DNA of 38,626 nt, taken from assembly GCA_946499275.1 (NCBI GenBank), contig CAMMRL010000021.1, positions 1 through 38,626 of the forward strand, in the 5' to 3' direction. This DNA is from an uncultured Clostridia bacterium. Lineage in GTDB: Bacteria > Bacillota > Clostridia > Oscillospirales > Acutalibacteraceae. The position numbers were made by a program, and so were the translations under genes. Under the pieces are notes generated by a model, which saw nothing but the letters and a program-made list of their open reading frames with translations, was not told the DNA's origin and did no database searches. This document shows, one piece after another, positions 24,208 through 31,414 of this stretch; the stretch's first letter is position 1; each line of letters begins with the position of its first letter.

Positions 24208-25578
24208 TCACGGACATGCGGAATCTGAGCTTGCTGTCATATCGTTTTTCAATAAACTTCTCCGTTTTATAAAATAATAGATTACACCCAATGCATCGGC
24301 CAAAAACCAGCCGATAGGTACCGACCACCAGATTCCCACGACACCAAACGCGGGAATGGCGGAGAGCGCATAAGCCAGAGCAACCCGGATACCGAGCGAT
24401 ACGATCGTAAGGATTACGGACATACCGGGTTTCCCCAGCGCACGGTATAGCCCGTAAAGCAGGAACAGAGTGCCAATCAAAAAATAAAAGGCTCCTTCAA
24501 TACGAAGATACCGTACCCCCTCTGCAATGACGGCGGTTTCCCCCCCATCAATAAACAGGGCCATCAGGAGCTCGGCGAAGACAAAAACGCAGACGGAAAT
24601 CACAAGGCTAAAGGCCGTGGAAGCAAGAACCGCAACACGGATCCCCTTTTTTATCCGCTGCATTTGTTTCGCGCCGAAATTTTGGGCGGTAAAAATGGAA
24701 AAAGCGTTGCCAAAGTCCTGAACCGGCAGATAAGCAAAGGCGTCGATTTTTACAGCAGCGGCAAAGGCGGCCATAACAGTGGTGCCGAAGCTGTTCACCA
24801 GGCCCTGAACCGCCAAAATGCCAAGGTTCATAATAGACTGCTGCAGACAGGTCAAAGCGGAATAGCTTGTGATTTCCTTCACGCGGCTCATCCGGAAACG
24901 AACCTGCTTATCCTTTTTTAAAAGTTCAGGAAATTTTATTCGTGTATAGATGGCAATTCCGAATCCGGAAACATATTGGGATATCACGGTAGCTTCTGCC
25001 GCCCCGGACACGCCACGGTGCAACCCCGCTACAAACCAAAGATCCAACACAATGTTCAATATCGCTGAAATTGCCAAAAACAGGAGCGGAACCACGGAAT
25101 TCCCCAGAGAACGCAACAAAGAGGCAAAAAAATTGTAAAGGAAAATTCCGGCTAACCCCGCGAATATGACGATGAGATATTCCCGCATCATGACAACCAG
25201 ACCGGCGGGAGTGCGAAGAGCCCATATAATCCAGTCAATCCCGATAAAAACGGCGGTATTTAAAAGAACGGTGACGACGCTAAGAAGCGCAAAAGAAGCG
25301 AGAATCCCTTCCTTCAGTCCCAACCGGTCTTTTTGGCCAAAGCGGATGGAGAATACCGTTCCGCTCCCCATAGCCAGCCCCAGCAAGATAGAGGTAAGAA
25401 ACGTCATTAAAGAAAAGGCCGAACCCACGGCAGCCAGTGCGTCGGCGCCAAGAAATTGCCCCACAATCAGTGTATCGGCAATGTTATAACACTGCTGCAG
25501 CAGATTTCCGAGAATCATAGGGACTGCGAAGCGCAGCATTGTTTTCATGACCGGCCCCTGCGTCAGATCAACTTTCAT
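24208..25578 (-). CDS. MATE family multidrug/toxin efflux transporter
   Basis: 456 residues from the ATG at 25578 (GGTGA 5 bases upstream); a GTG three codons earlier is possible. Twelve membrane segments in two MatE halves are apparent: residues about 10-190 begin LRFAVPMILGNLLQQCYNIADTLIVG in two adjoining stretches, and residues about 240-410 contain SIMNLGILAVQGLVNSFG and FTAQNFGAKQ. These are the marks of the NorM/DinF-like Na+ or H+ antiport exporters. The gene is divergent from an Lrp/AsnC regulator and shares a repeat-containing control region with it, so substrate-dependent control by that regulator is likely. The substrate is unknown. Confidence 0.93.
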   Translation of the reverse strand: MKVDLTQGPVMKTMLRFAVPMILGNLLQQCYNIADTLIVGQFLGADALAAVGSAFSLMTFLTSILLGLAMGSGTVFSIRFGQKDRLGLKEGILASFALLSVVTVLLNTAVFIGIDWIIWALRTPAGLVVMMREYLIVIFAGLAGIFLYNFFASLLRSLGNSVVPLLFLAISAILNIVLDLWFVAGLHRGVSGAAEATVISQYVSGFGIAIYTRIKFPELLKKDKQVRFRMSRVKEITSYSALTCLQQSIMNLGILAVQGLVNSFGTTVMAAFAAAVKIDAFAYLPVQDFGNAFSIFTAQNFGAKQMQRIKKGIRVAVLASTAFSLVISVCVFVFAELLMALFIDGGETAVIAEGVRYLRIEGAFYFLIGTLFLLYGLYRALGKPGMSVILTIVSLGIRVALAYALSAIPAFGVVGIWWSVPIGWFLADALGVIYYFIKRRSLLKNDMTASSDSACP

Positions 25579-25600
25579 TCTTTTCACCGTGTTGTCAATA

Positions 25601-25629
25601 CGAAATATCTATATTAACATTCGAAATAT
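25601..25629. repeat. Direct repeat CGAAATAT, likely regulator sites
   Basis: CGAAATAT occurs at 25601-25608 and 25622-25629, 21 bases apart, i.e. two helical turns. The spacing and the AT-rich context suit cooperative binding by the neighbouring Lrp/AsnC protein, and the second copy touches the MATE -10 box. A related inverted copy CGATATTTTG lies at 25667-25676. Confidence 0.5.
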
Positions 25630-25658
25630 ATTATAGTTTTTTGCCTACCTTATGTCAA
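25630..25658 (-). promoter_or_regulatory. Promoter of the MATE gene
   Basis: Read leftward: perfect TTGACA (25658-25653), 17-base spacer, perfect TATAAT (25635-25630). Confidence 0.88.
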
Positions 25659-25677
25659 TATAGAATCGATATTTTGC

Positions 25678-25707
25678 TTGACTGGTTTGATAGTATGGCC
25701 GTATAAT
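25678..25707 (+). promoter_or_regulatory. Promoter of the Lrp/AsnC gene
   Basis: TTGACT (25678-25683), 18-base spacer, TATAAT (25702-25707). Its -35 box lies only 19 bases from the -35 box of the divergent MATE promoter, so one bound regulator could affect both. Confidence 0.82.
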
Positions 25708-25746
25708 ATCCGTGTAAAAAATTTAAATGTAAGGAGATGCCCACGT

Positions 25747-26205
25747 ATGTTTTTAGACGGCTTGGATGAACTGGATCAAAAGATCGTGAAGCTGTTGATA
25801 CAAAACGCCAGAATGTCGTATTCCGATATTGGGGAAAAAATTGGAATCTCACGGGTGGCCGTGAGATCACGCATCCAGGGTCTTGAACAAAGTGGGATTA
25901 TTGAGGAATATACAACGGTAATCAACCCGCAGAAAATTAGCGGAGCCATTTCCTGTTATTTCGAAATAAAAACGGCTCCGGATACCTTGATGGAGGTTGC
26001 CGCACTTTTGGAACAAAACGATACGATTACACAGATTTATCGTGTGACAGGGAAAAGCAAACTCCATGTCCATGCGGTCGCTTCGTCCAATGAAGAAATG
26101 GAAAAATTAATATATGAAACCATAGATAAACTGCCTGGGGTGCTAGAATGCAGCTGCAATATGATATTTTCCAGGATTAAAGATATCAAAGGATTGAGAC
26201 TGTAA
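25747..26205 (+). CDS. Lrp/AsnC family transcriptional regulator
   Basis: 152 residues. The ATG at 25747 follows AAGGAG with 10-base spacing; the longer open frame to 25678 would run through the -10 box and is rejected. Residues 6-65 are the AsnC-type winged HTH (LDQKIVKLLIQNARMSYSDI, then GISRVAVRSRIQGLEQSGII). Residues 75-150 are the RAM/AsnC ligand domain (VTGKSKLHVHAVASSNEEM). Family members bind amino acids or similar small molecules and control transport genes. The gene is divergent from the MATE exporter, which is its probable target along with itself. Confidence 0.93.
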   Translation: MFLDGLDELDQKIVKLLIQNARMSYSDIGEKIGISRVAVRSRIQGLEQSGIIEEYTTVINPQKISGAISCYFEIKTAPDTLMEVAALLEQNDTITQIYRVTGKSKLHVHAVASSNEEMEKLIYETIDKLPGVLECSCNMIFSRIKDIKGLRL

Positions 26206-26753
26206 AAAGAACTAAGAATAGAGTCGCTGTCCTGAATTATCAAAGCAAATTGATTTATTGAAGGCTAGTCGGTTCAACGGCTTTTCTGTATCGAAAGTGA
26301 AGGACGATTTATGAAAAGTGGTTTCATTAGGAATCGATTATAACGGGCAAAGCTTCCCTGAACCGGCTCAAAAACGGTTTCACTAGTCGGGATGGGCTGA
26401 TATACCATCCCCATCCACCGGCCTTTGTACCTATTTTGTGTCCACGTTAGTCCGAATCCTCTCACTTCCTGAAAATCGACCCTTTGCATCTATAAAACCC
26501 ACCCTGAATTTTTGCCCCTGAAAACGCCCAAAAGCCCGATAAAATCGGGCTTTTGGGGAGACGATCTTATTTGTATCATCTTTATGGCAAGGGAAAAAGC
26601 CTTAACCCCTCGGCATACGGTTTCGGAGTGGACGGGGGTTGGCGCGAACTTGTACAAACAGCGGCGCGCTGTTGATCTTTTTGTGAGGAGGGTAAAAAAC
26701 AAGCCCTATGCCGTTTTATGCTTTATGGATGATAGGAAACGGGCAGGCTCCTC
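26206..26753. other. Intergenic, terminator only
   Basis: About 550 bases between convergent genes. Apart from the strong terminator at 26527-26557, short frames on both strands have unfamiliar, arginine- and cysteine-rich translations and no ribosome sites. Confidence 0.5.
26527..26557. terminator. Perfect bidirectional terminator hairpin
   Basis: CCCAAAAGCCCGAT (26527-26540) pairs over 14 bases with ATCGGGCTTTTGGG (26544-26557). It can serve both the Lrp gene from the left and the leftward AlkZ-like operon from the right. Confidence 0.85.
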
Positions 26754-27803
26754 TCAAAGGTCCTTTCCCATAAATCGCTGCGGCATCTTGCCGAAATTAA
26801 CAGCCCGGATCGCTTCAACGATCTCATCCTTACGGCTTTCTGCATCCGGCAGGTCGCAGACGACATCATTCAGATCATACGGACCGTTGCGGAAATGACC
26901 AACCGACGCTCCGCGAAACTCACCGTCGATCAATAGGTACTGCAACGGTTCATGATCATAGGCAAGTTGATCGATCAACGGTTTTATTTTTTCTTTTAAA
27001 ATGTGCTCGTTTGCTTTGTATAGAAAATCATTCCTGTGAATGGCATAGACAAAATGCAAGGATTTAGGCTCGTAACTTGAGAGCAAAGCGGCGTCACTCT
27101 TCAGCATGAACCCTGTGTCCGACGTAACCAATATGCTTTCGGATACCAGCTCGCCGACTGCCCGTTTGATTTCCTTTTCGGGTAACTTATAAAACGACTT
27201 CGCCATTGCTGTATCAAACCATACAAGGCGATAGGCAAAGCGCTGCAGCACGATCTTCAGCGCTTCCAGCCTAGTATATCTGTCTATATTCACTTCCGGA
27301 AACATTTCCGCGAACTTGTACCAGCCGCGGTCCCATTCGCCGTCATACTGGTCCTCATAAATCAAAAACGCTTCTTGCAGGCGATGGAGAATGGGGGTAA
27401 TCTGTTTTACAAGTAACCCGGTTTCTTCCTTGATCTGCTGAATGTTGAGAGGCCCCGCCGCTTCGATAAGTTCAAGGATCAGCATCTGCTCCCTTGTCGG
27501 CTTGGTTAGGGGTTTTCGATATAGGGCCGCAAACAGTTCCATGTCTTCCGTCATAATCCAGCCCAAATTCCCGCCGGCAAACCGCCCCTTAATAAGTTGG
27601 CGATTCAACTGACGAACCCGATTCCATTCTATGTCGTTGAAATCCGTGCGGAAAGCAAGTGTGGGCGGTTCACCAAACCCGTTCCAGTACACGTTTTGTC
27701 CAGGCTGCATATCACGGTACAGCTTTATGTAATCGGTCTCGTCCGCTTTATTGATAAAGCACTGCCGTTCCATGCGTAGGGATATTATTTTTTCTCTGCC
27801 CAT
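26754..27803 (-). CDS. AlkZ/YcaQ-like winged-helix DNA-binding protein
   Basis: 349 residues, ATG at 27803 after GGAGAGGG. The architecture is that of the HTH_42 (AlkZ/YcaQ) superfamily: a winged-helix region around residues 100-150 (PTREQMLILELIEAAGPLNI, then LVKQITPILHRLQEA), further winged helices in the middle, and a C-terminal domain with YLLIDGEFRGASVGHF. AlkZ proteins are DNA glycosylases that remove bulky alkylpurines and open interstrand crosslinks. The QxQ catalytic motif of that group is not evident, so enzyme activity is uncertain. It is the last gene of a leftward train and follows a second AlkZ-related gene by 51 bases. Confidence 0.65.
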   Translation of the reverse strand: MGREKIISLRMERQCFINKADETDYIKLYRDMQPGQNVYWNGFGEPPTLAFRTDFNDIEWNRVRQLNRQLIKGRFAGGNLGWIMTEDMELFAALYRKPLTKPTREQMLILELIEAAGPLNIQQIKEETGLLVKQITPILHRLQEAFLIYEDQYDGEWDRGWYKFAEMFPEVNIDRYTRLEALKIVLQRFAYRLVWFDTAMAKSFYKLPEKEIKRAVGELVSESILVTSDTGFMLKSDAALLSSYEPKSLHFVYAIHRNDFLYKANEHILKEKIKPLIDQLAYDHEPLQYLLIDGEFRGASVGHFRNGPYDLNDVVCDLPDAESRKDEIVEAIRAVNFGKMPQRFMGKDL

Positions 27804-27854
27804 CTTCCCTCTCCTTTTACAAACACCCGCATCATTGATCTTTTCATTACAAAA

Positions 27855-28544
27855 CTACCCTCTTATAAATTTATCAATTTTTTTCCGCTCTGCTTCCGGG
27901 TTCAGTTTCAGAATCTGCGCTTTAATTTTGTCATAACTCCTCGAAGGGTCAAGATCAGGTATTGAACACCCGCGCTCAGACCAAAAATCCTCTACTGTTG
28001 CGAATACCGTGCTGTTCCAACCATAGCCTTCCCCGTATTTGTTCCTTTTCTGCGCCCTGCCGCATATGGTAATAAACATACGCATCTGAAGCTCCACGAT
28101 CGCACGCTCAAATTTTGCGTTGTCCTCACGGTGAAAACCGCCTACCTGCTTTATTTCGTTAATAGCAATTTTGCCGCCGGAAACGATCTCATATATTTTC
28201 TTTGCCGTCCCGCTCACTGTACCGTTCTCGTAGGCTTCTTCAAAGGTTCCCCCCTGCCTTCGAACCGCGTAAAAGCATGGATACCATTCCTTTGTAATAT
28301 ATCCGCTTGTGCGGAAGAAAAACTTTGAATAAGCTATATCATCTCTCTCCTCGAGCACTCGCATGCGCCATTCCCAAGGATCCGTTTCCGGTTCTCCCGT
28401 GTGCCATTTTATCGGGGAATCAAAATTTCCTTGCTCCTGACAACCGTAAGAAAGGATTGCAAAGACACCCTTTGCATTGCCGCCGCCCATAGAGAAACCA
28501 CATTCATAAAGCGCGGTGCAAAAGTCTGAAAAATTATGTAACAT
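27855..28544 (-). CDS. AlkZ-related protein
   Basis: 229 residues, ATG at 28544 with AAGGTGG upstream. Features seen: NFSDFCTALYECGFSMGGGN at the N-terminus, WHTGEPETDPWEWRMRVLEE, SKFFFRTSGYITKEWYP, and a late block KFERAIVELQMRMFITICGR. This resembles proteins that databases call AlkZ-related, found in Firmicutes next to small stress genes; their activity is not known. The pairing with a full-length AlkZ-like protein downstream suggests a joint DNA-repair or nucleic-acid role. Its start overlaps the end of the restored upstream DUF3795 gene by 11 bases, so the two were translationally coupled before that gene was frameshifted. Confidence 0.6.
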   Translation of the reverse strand: MLHNFSDFCTALYECGFSMGGGNAKGVFAILSYGCQEQGNFDSPIKWHTGEPETDPWEWRMRVLEERDDIAYSKFFFRTSGYITKEWYPCFYAVRRQGGTFEEAYENGTVSGTAKKIYEIVSGGKIAINEIKQVGGFHREDNAKFERAIVELQMRMFITICGRAQKRNKYGEGYGWNSTVFATVEDFWSERGCSIPDLDPSRSYDKIKAQILKLNPEAERKKIDKFIRG

Positions 28545-29066
28545 TATTGTACCACCTTATACACTGCTCACTCCTGGCTCCCTGCGGCGTATCGCCATGC
28601 TCCGGATCGCAGGAATACTTCGTCAGAAGCTCCCAAGGGATATCCGGACATCCACCACAGTGTACAATGCCTATATCTTGGCAGCATACTGCAACGGGCA
28701 TTCCCCGTGAAAAGGCTGTCCGTTTGTCTCTATGCAGCCGCCGCATCCGCAGGTTTCCTTATATTCACATCCGGTGCAGTGAAGTCCGCATCTTGAATCT
28801 ATTATTGAATTCTCATTTTTCCACATATTCAAATTCGCTAATCGGTCGGGGTTGTGTCCATTTTCAATAAATTGAAGTAAGCCTTTACATGGAAGTTCTT
28901 GACACTCACCGCAATGATGAAAGCCTTTATTTGCCGCACACGTGTAAATATCACATTCACCCCCAAAAATCTTACCCTGCATTTTTTCACAGCCGCGGCA
29001 ATGAAACTTTTCTTTAAATGGACAACTGTTACATTCCGTCCCACATTTCCCCCGAATTACATTCAC
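28534..29066 (-). pseudogene. DUF3795 protein gene with a frameshift (two Cys-rich repeats)
   Basis: The GTG at 29066 opens a frame of 131 residues with Cys-rich motifs (CGTECNSCPFKEKFHCRGCE, then CGLHCTGCEYKETCGCGGC) that stops at 28671 with the non-family end LQYAAKI. In the next frame the family sequence resumes directly: PVAVCCQDIGIVHCGGCPDI, then LLTKYSCDPEHGDTPQGAR, to a stop at 28534. A one-base loss near 28697-28699 explains this. DUF3795 proteins are small, have many CxxC-type pairs and probably bind metal; their function is unknown. The break may be real or a sequencing error; read as intact, the gene would encode about 177 residues. Confidence 0.75.
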
Positions 29067-29072
29067 AATATT

Positions 29073-29534
29073 TTACCTTCTCTTCTTATAAACAATAATA
29101 TCCGCATCAGATCCGTCACTGCCGGATTCACATACCAAAAGATAATTTTCGTCAGCAACCAAGCCGTAAAATCTGTCGCTGTCCTTTTTTCTGAGCAGAT
29201 GCCCGATATAGATCCTATTATCATCCCAAAACTTAACGGCCTGTCCGTTAGGGAGAATGTATTCCAGGTTGGCAAAGGATCCTTTGAGCGCATTGAGACT
29301 TGTGACTTCTTCCATATCTGCAATGCCCAATGCGTTAAATTCAGCTATCAACTGTTCTTTCAGCTTACAGGGGTTCTCAAAAGCTTTCCCGCAATTCTCG
29401 CAGCCTTTATCATTGCAGCATTCCGCAATCATGCAAGAGTCTCCAAACGGATGCCCATTTGTTTCTGCGCAGCCGCCGCAGTTGTCTTTCAATCCGCATT
29501 CGCTGCAATCTAATCCACATAATGTCCTCATCAT
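29073..29534 (-). CDS. DUF3795 family Cys-rich protein
   Basis: 153 residues, ATG at 29534 after GGGGGT. The N-terminal half carries the DUF3795 cysteine pattern: CGLDCSECGLKDNCGGCAET, then CMIAECCNDKGCENCG and NPCKLKEQL. The C-terminal half (about 85-153) has no cysteine cluster apart from one residue and reads like a small beta-rich domain (AVKFWDDNRIYIGHLLRKK, then RFYGLVADENYLLVCES). Metal binding by the cysteines is likely; the function is unknown. It lies 6 bases before the frameshifted DUF3795 gene and 16 bases after the VOC gene in the same train. Confidence 0.8.
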   Translation of the reverse strand: MMRTLCGLDCSECGLKDNCGGCAETNGHPFGDSCMIAECCNDKGCENCGKAFENPCKLKEQLIAEFNALGIADMEEVTSLNALKGSFANLEYILPNGQAVKFWDDNRIYIGHLLRKKDSDRFYGLVADENYLLVCESGSDGSDADIIVYKKRR

Positions 29535-29550
29535 ATATTACCCCCATTCA

Positions 29551-29913
29551 TTATAAAAAGAGCAATTCATTGCCTTCCGGATCGTGCAGTATGAGTTCCA
29601 TACCGCCCCATACCGCCTTAAAGGGCGGATTGCAGTCAATTCCTGCTGCAATACTATTTTCGTATACTTCATCCATCTTTCCGTTCGTAGAAAAGACAAA
29701 ATGATTGCAGACAACATGGTTGTCATCATCATCCGAACGCCAGATCCAAATCATCGGCTCGTTTTAATGGTCTTGCAGGGCCAGCATCGCTCCGTACCAT
29801 TTATCGTCTGGAGCACTCTCCTCCAGAACCCGAAAGCCCAATTTCTTATAAAACTCAAAAACCATTTCCGGTTTCTTGCTGTAAATATTGATACCGCTAA
29901 ACTTAAAATTCAC
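29551..29913 (-). pseudogene. VOC/glyoxalase-like protein with in-frame stop
   Basis: From a GTG at 29913 (AGGAGG 9 bases upstream) the frame reads FKFSGINIYSKKPEMVFEFY and continues KKLGFRVLEE, the first half of a VOC (glyoxalase/bleomycin-resistance) fold. It meets TAA at 29764-29766 (codon 50), then continues in the same frame with NEPMIWIWRSDDDDN and PFKAVWGGMELILHDPEGNE to its natural stop at 29551. One base change would restore a 120-residue protein. Many VOC proteins bind metal and small toxic molecules. The downstream half could be translated alone from an internal ATG but would lack half the fold. Confidence 0.78.
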
Positions 29914-29973
29914 AGTAAACAACCTCCTGACTTTTTGCTATAACCATAGCGCCATAAACACGACAACTGTATG

Positions 29974-30876
29974 TCATGATTCGTATAAATTCTTTATGGA
30001 GTCCAGTGTGGATTTCATTATTTCAACCATTTCGGGTGGTCCAAGCACTTTGACTTTATCTCCAAAGCTTAAAAACCACTCCACAGCACCATCTTGTGTT
30101 GTAAATCCCCACTCGGTATACAGCGTCCCGTCTTCCTGCTCGGCAAAAGAACCGGGACCGTATTTTTCGACCAACCGATATTTCACGGATGCATCGTAGA
30201 CGGCGGTTACCACATAGTCATCGGTTATATGAGAGCCGAACCGCTTTTTCTCCTCCGGTATCTCTCTGATGGAAAACGTCTCGTCTGTGATCCGCAGATC
30301 CCACAAACGGCGAAGCTTATATGTCCGGAAATCCTGCCGTTGCTTGCAGAATCCGAAAACATACCAGTCCGACCATTTGAAGACGATCCGATACGGCTCG
30401 ATCCGCTTGTCCGCTTCGCCTTTGTTGTAGCAATAATGAAACGCAATGCATTTCGATTCCTTCATTGCCTGTTTAATCTGATCCAGTTTGGGGGCGAGGT
30501 CATCCTTGTAGTAGGAGGAAAGGTCGATCACCATATTGTCGGCCAGCTTGATCACCGAGTTTCCGCCGATCTTCTGAGCAAGCTTTTCTGCGGATGCAGA
30601 GTAGGAAACACTGTCGAGCGTTTTAAGTCCGGTGAAAATGGCTGCCAGCTCCTGCTCGGTAAAGACGGTGGTATCAAGGAAGAACTCTTCCATGATAGAA
30701 ATACCGCCGCCCACCCCTTGCGTGGTGACGATAGGGATACCGGCCTTACAAATGTCCTCAATATCTCGGTTAATCGTACGACGGGAAACCTCGAATTTTT
30801 CAGCCAAGTAAGGAGCCGTAACCGTTTTTTTCTGTTGCAAGATAGTGATGATCCCGATCAGACGGTCAATTTTCAT
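29974..30876 (-). CDS. WYL-domain HTH transcriptional regulator (YafY type)
   Basis: 300 residues, ATG at 30876 after AAGGGTGA. Residues 4-60 are an HTH_11 winged helix (RLIGIITILQQKKTVTAPYL, then FEVSRRTINRDIE). Residues about 135-215 are a WYL domain (CIAFHYCYNKGEADKRIEPY, then WYVFGFCKQRQDFRTYKLRR), followed by a C-terminal extension. WYL proteins bind ligands such as nucleic acids or modified nucleotides and often control DNA-damage or defence genes. Here it lies within the leftward train containing AlkZ-type and DUF3795 genes, which is its most likely target set. Confidence 0.9.
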   Translation of the reverse strand: MKIDRLIGIITILQQKKTVTAPYLAEKFEVSRRTINRDIEDICKAGIPIVTTQGVGGGISIMEEFFLDTTVFTEQELAAIFTGLKTLDSVSYSASAEKLAQKIGGNSVIKLADNMVIDLSSYYKDDLAPKLDQIKQAMKESKCIAFHYCYNKGEADKRIEPYRIVFKWSDWYVFGFCKQRQDFRTYKLRRLWDLRITDETFSIREIPEEKKRFGSHITDDYVVTAVYDASVKYRLVEKYGPGSFAEQEDGTLYTEWGFTTQDGAVEWFLSFGDKVKVLGPPEMVEIMKSTLDSIKNLYES

Positions 30877-30882
30877 ATGATA

Positions 30883-31356
30883 TCACCCTTGTATTTGATT
30901 GCACTGATTCACATATTGTGCCTGGTAATCCGAAAGTGTTTTGCAGGGGTATTCCGGGCATTCACAGCAGGATTCCACATTTTTCTCCTTACAGCACCGT
31001 TTGAATGGGCACTGCTGGCAAAGTGCGAACACATCATCCGATCTGCCGCCGGAACAGTTGAATTGCTCCAAGGGGATATCCTGTCCGAATTCCTCTTGAT
31101 AGAACCTCCGGGATTGTTCTCGCAAAGCATCGTCGTTATTCTTTGTTGCGAGATAGGTAACGCACTTTGCACAGTCATGACCGCAATAACAGAGATTTAT
31201 ACCCTGTGTATTGACTATTAACGAATCATCATCCGTCGCAGTGAATCGGGGAACATTATCGGGCGCGAATCCGAACTCGTCGGCAACGGTCATGAACGCT
31301 TCCTCAATCACATCGGCGCACGCAGGGATATCGTTTCTGTCAATCTCTCTAATCAT
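30883..31356 (-). CDS. Chimeric GNAT N-terminal fragment / DUF3795 protein
   Basis: 157 residues from the ATG at 31356, which has GGAGG 5 bases upstream; an ATG five codons earlier is less likely. Residues 1-45 read IREIDRNDIPACADVIEEAF and TVADEFGFAPDNVPRFTA, the first strand and helices of a GNAT acetyltransferase. The acetyl-CoA site (RxxGxG/A) is absent. From about residue 52 the sequence is DUF3795-like: INLCYCGHDCAKCVTYLATK, CSGGRSDDVFALCQQCPFK and CCKEKNVESCCECPEYPC. The join is in frame. It probably arose by a deletion that fused two neighbours, leaving a possibly functional Cys-rich part. It lies 6 bases before the WYL gene. Confidence 0.75.
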   Translation of the reverse strand: MIREIDRNDIPACADVIEEAFMTVADEFGFAPDNVPRFTATDDDSLIVNTQGINLCYCGHDCAKCVTYLATKNNDDALREQSRRFYQEEFGQDIPLEQFNCSGGRSDDVFALCQQCPFKRCCKEKNVESCCECPEYPCKTLSDYQAQYVNQCNQIQG

Positions 31357-31414
31357 CTGATCCTCCGTCATGGCCTCGAAAGTGTCATAATGCCGTCTCC
31401 CATTCTTCCCGGAA

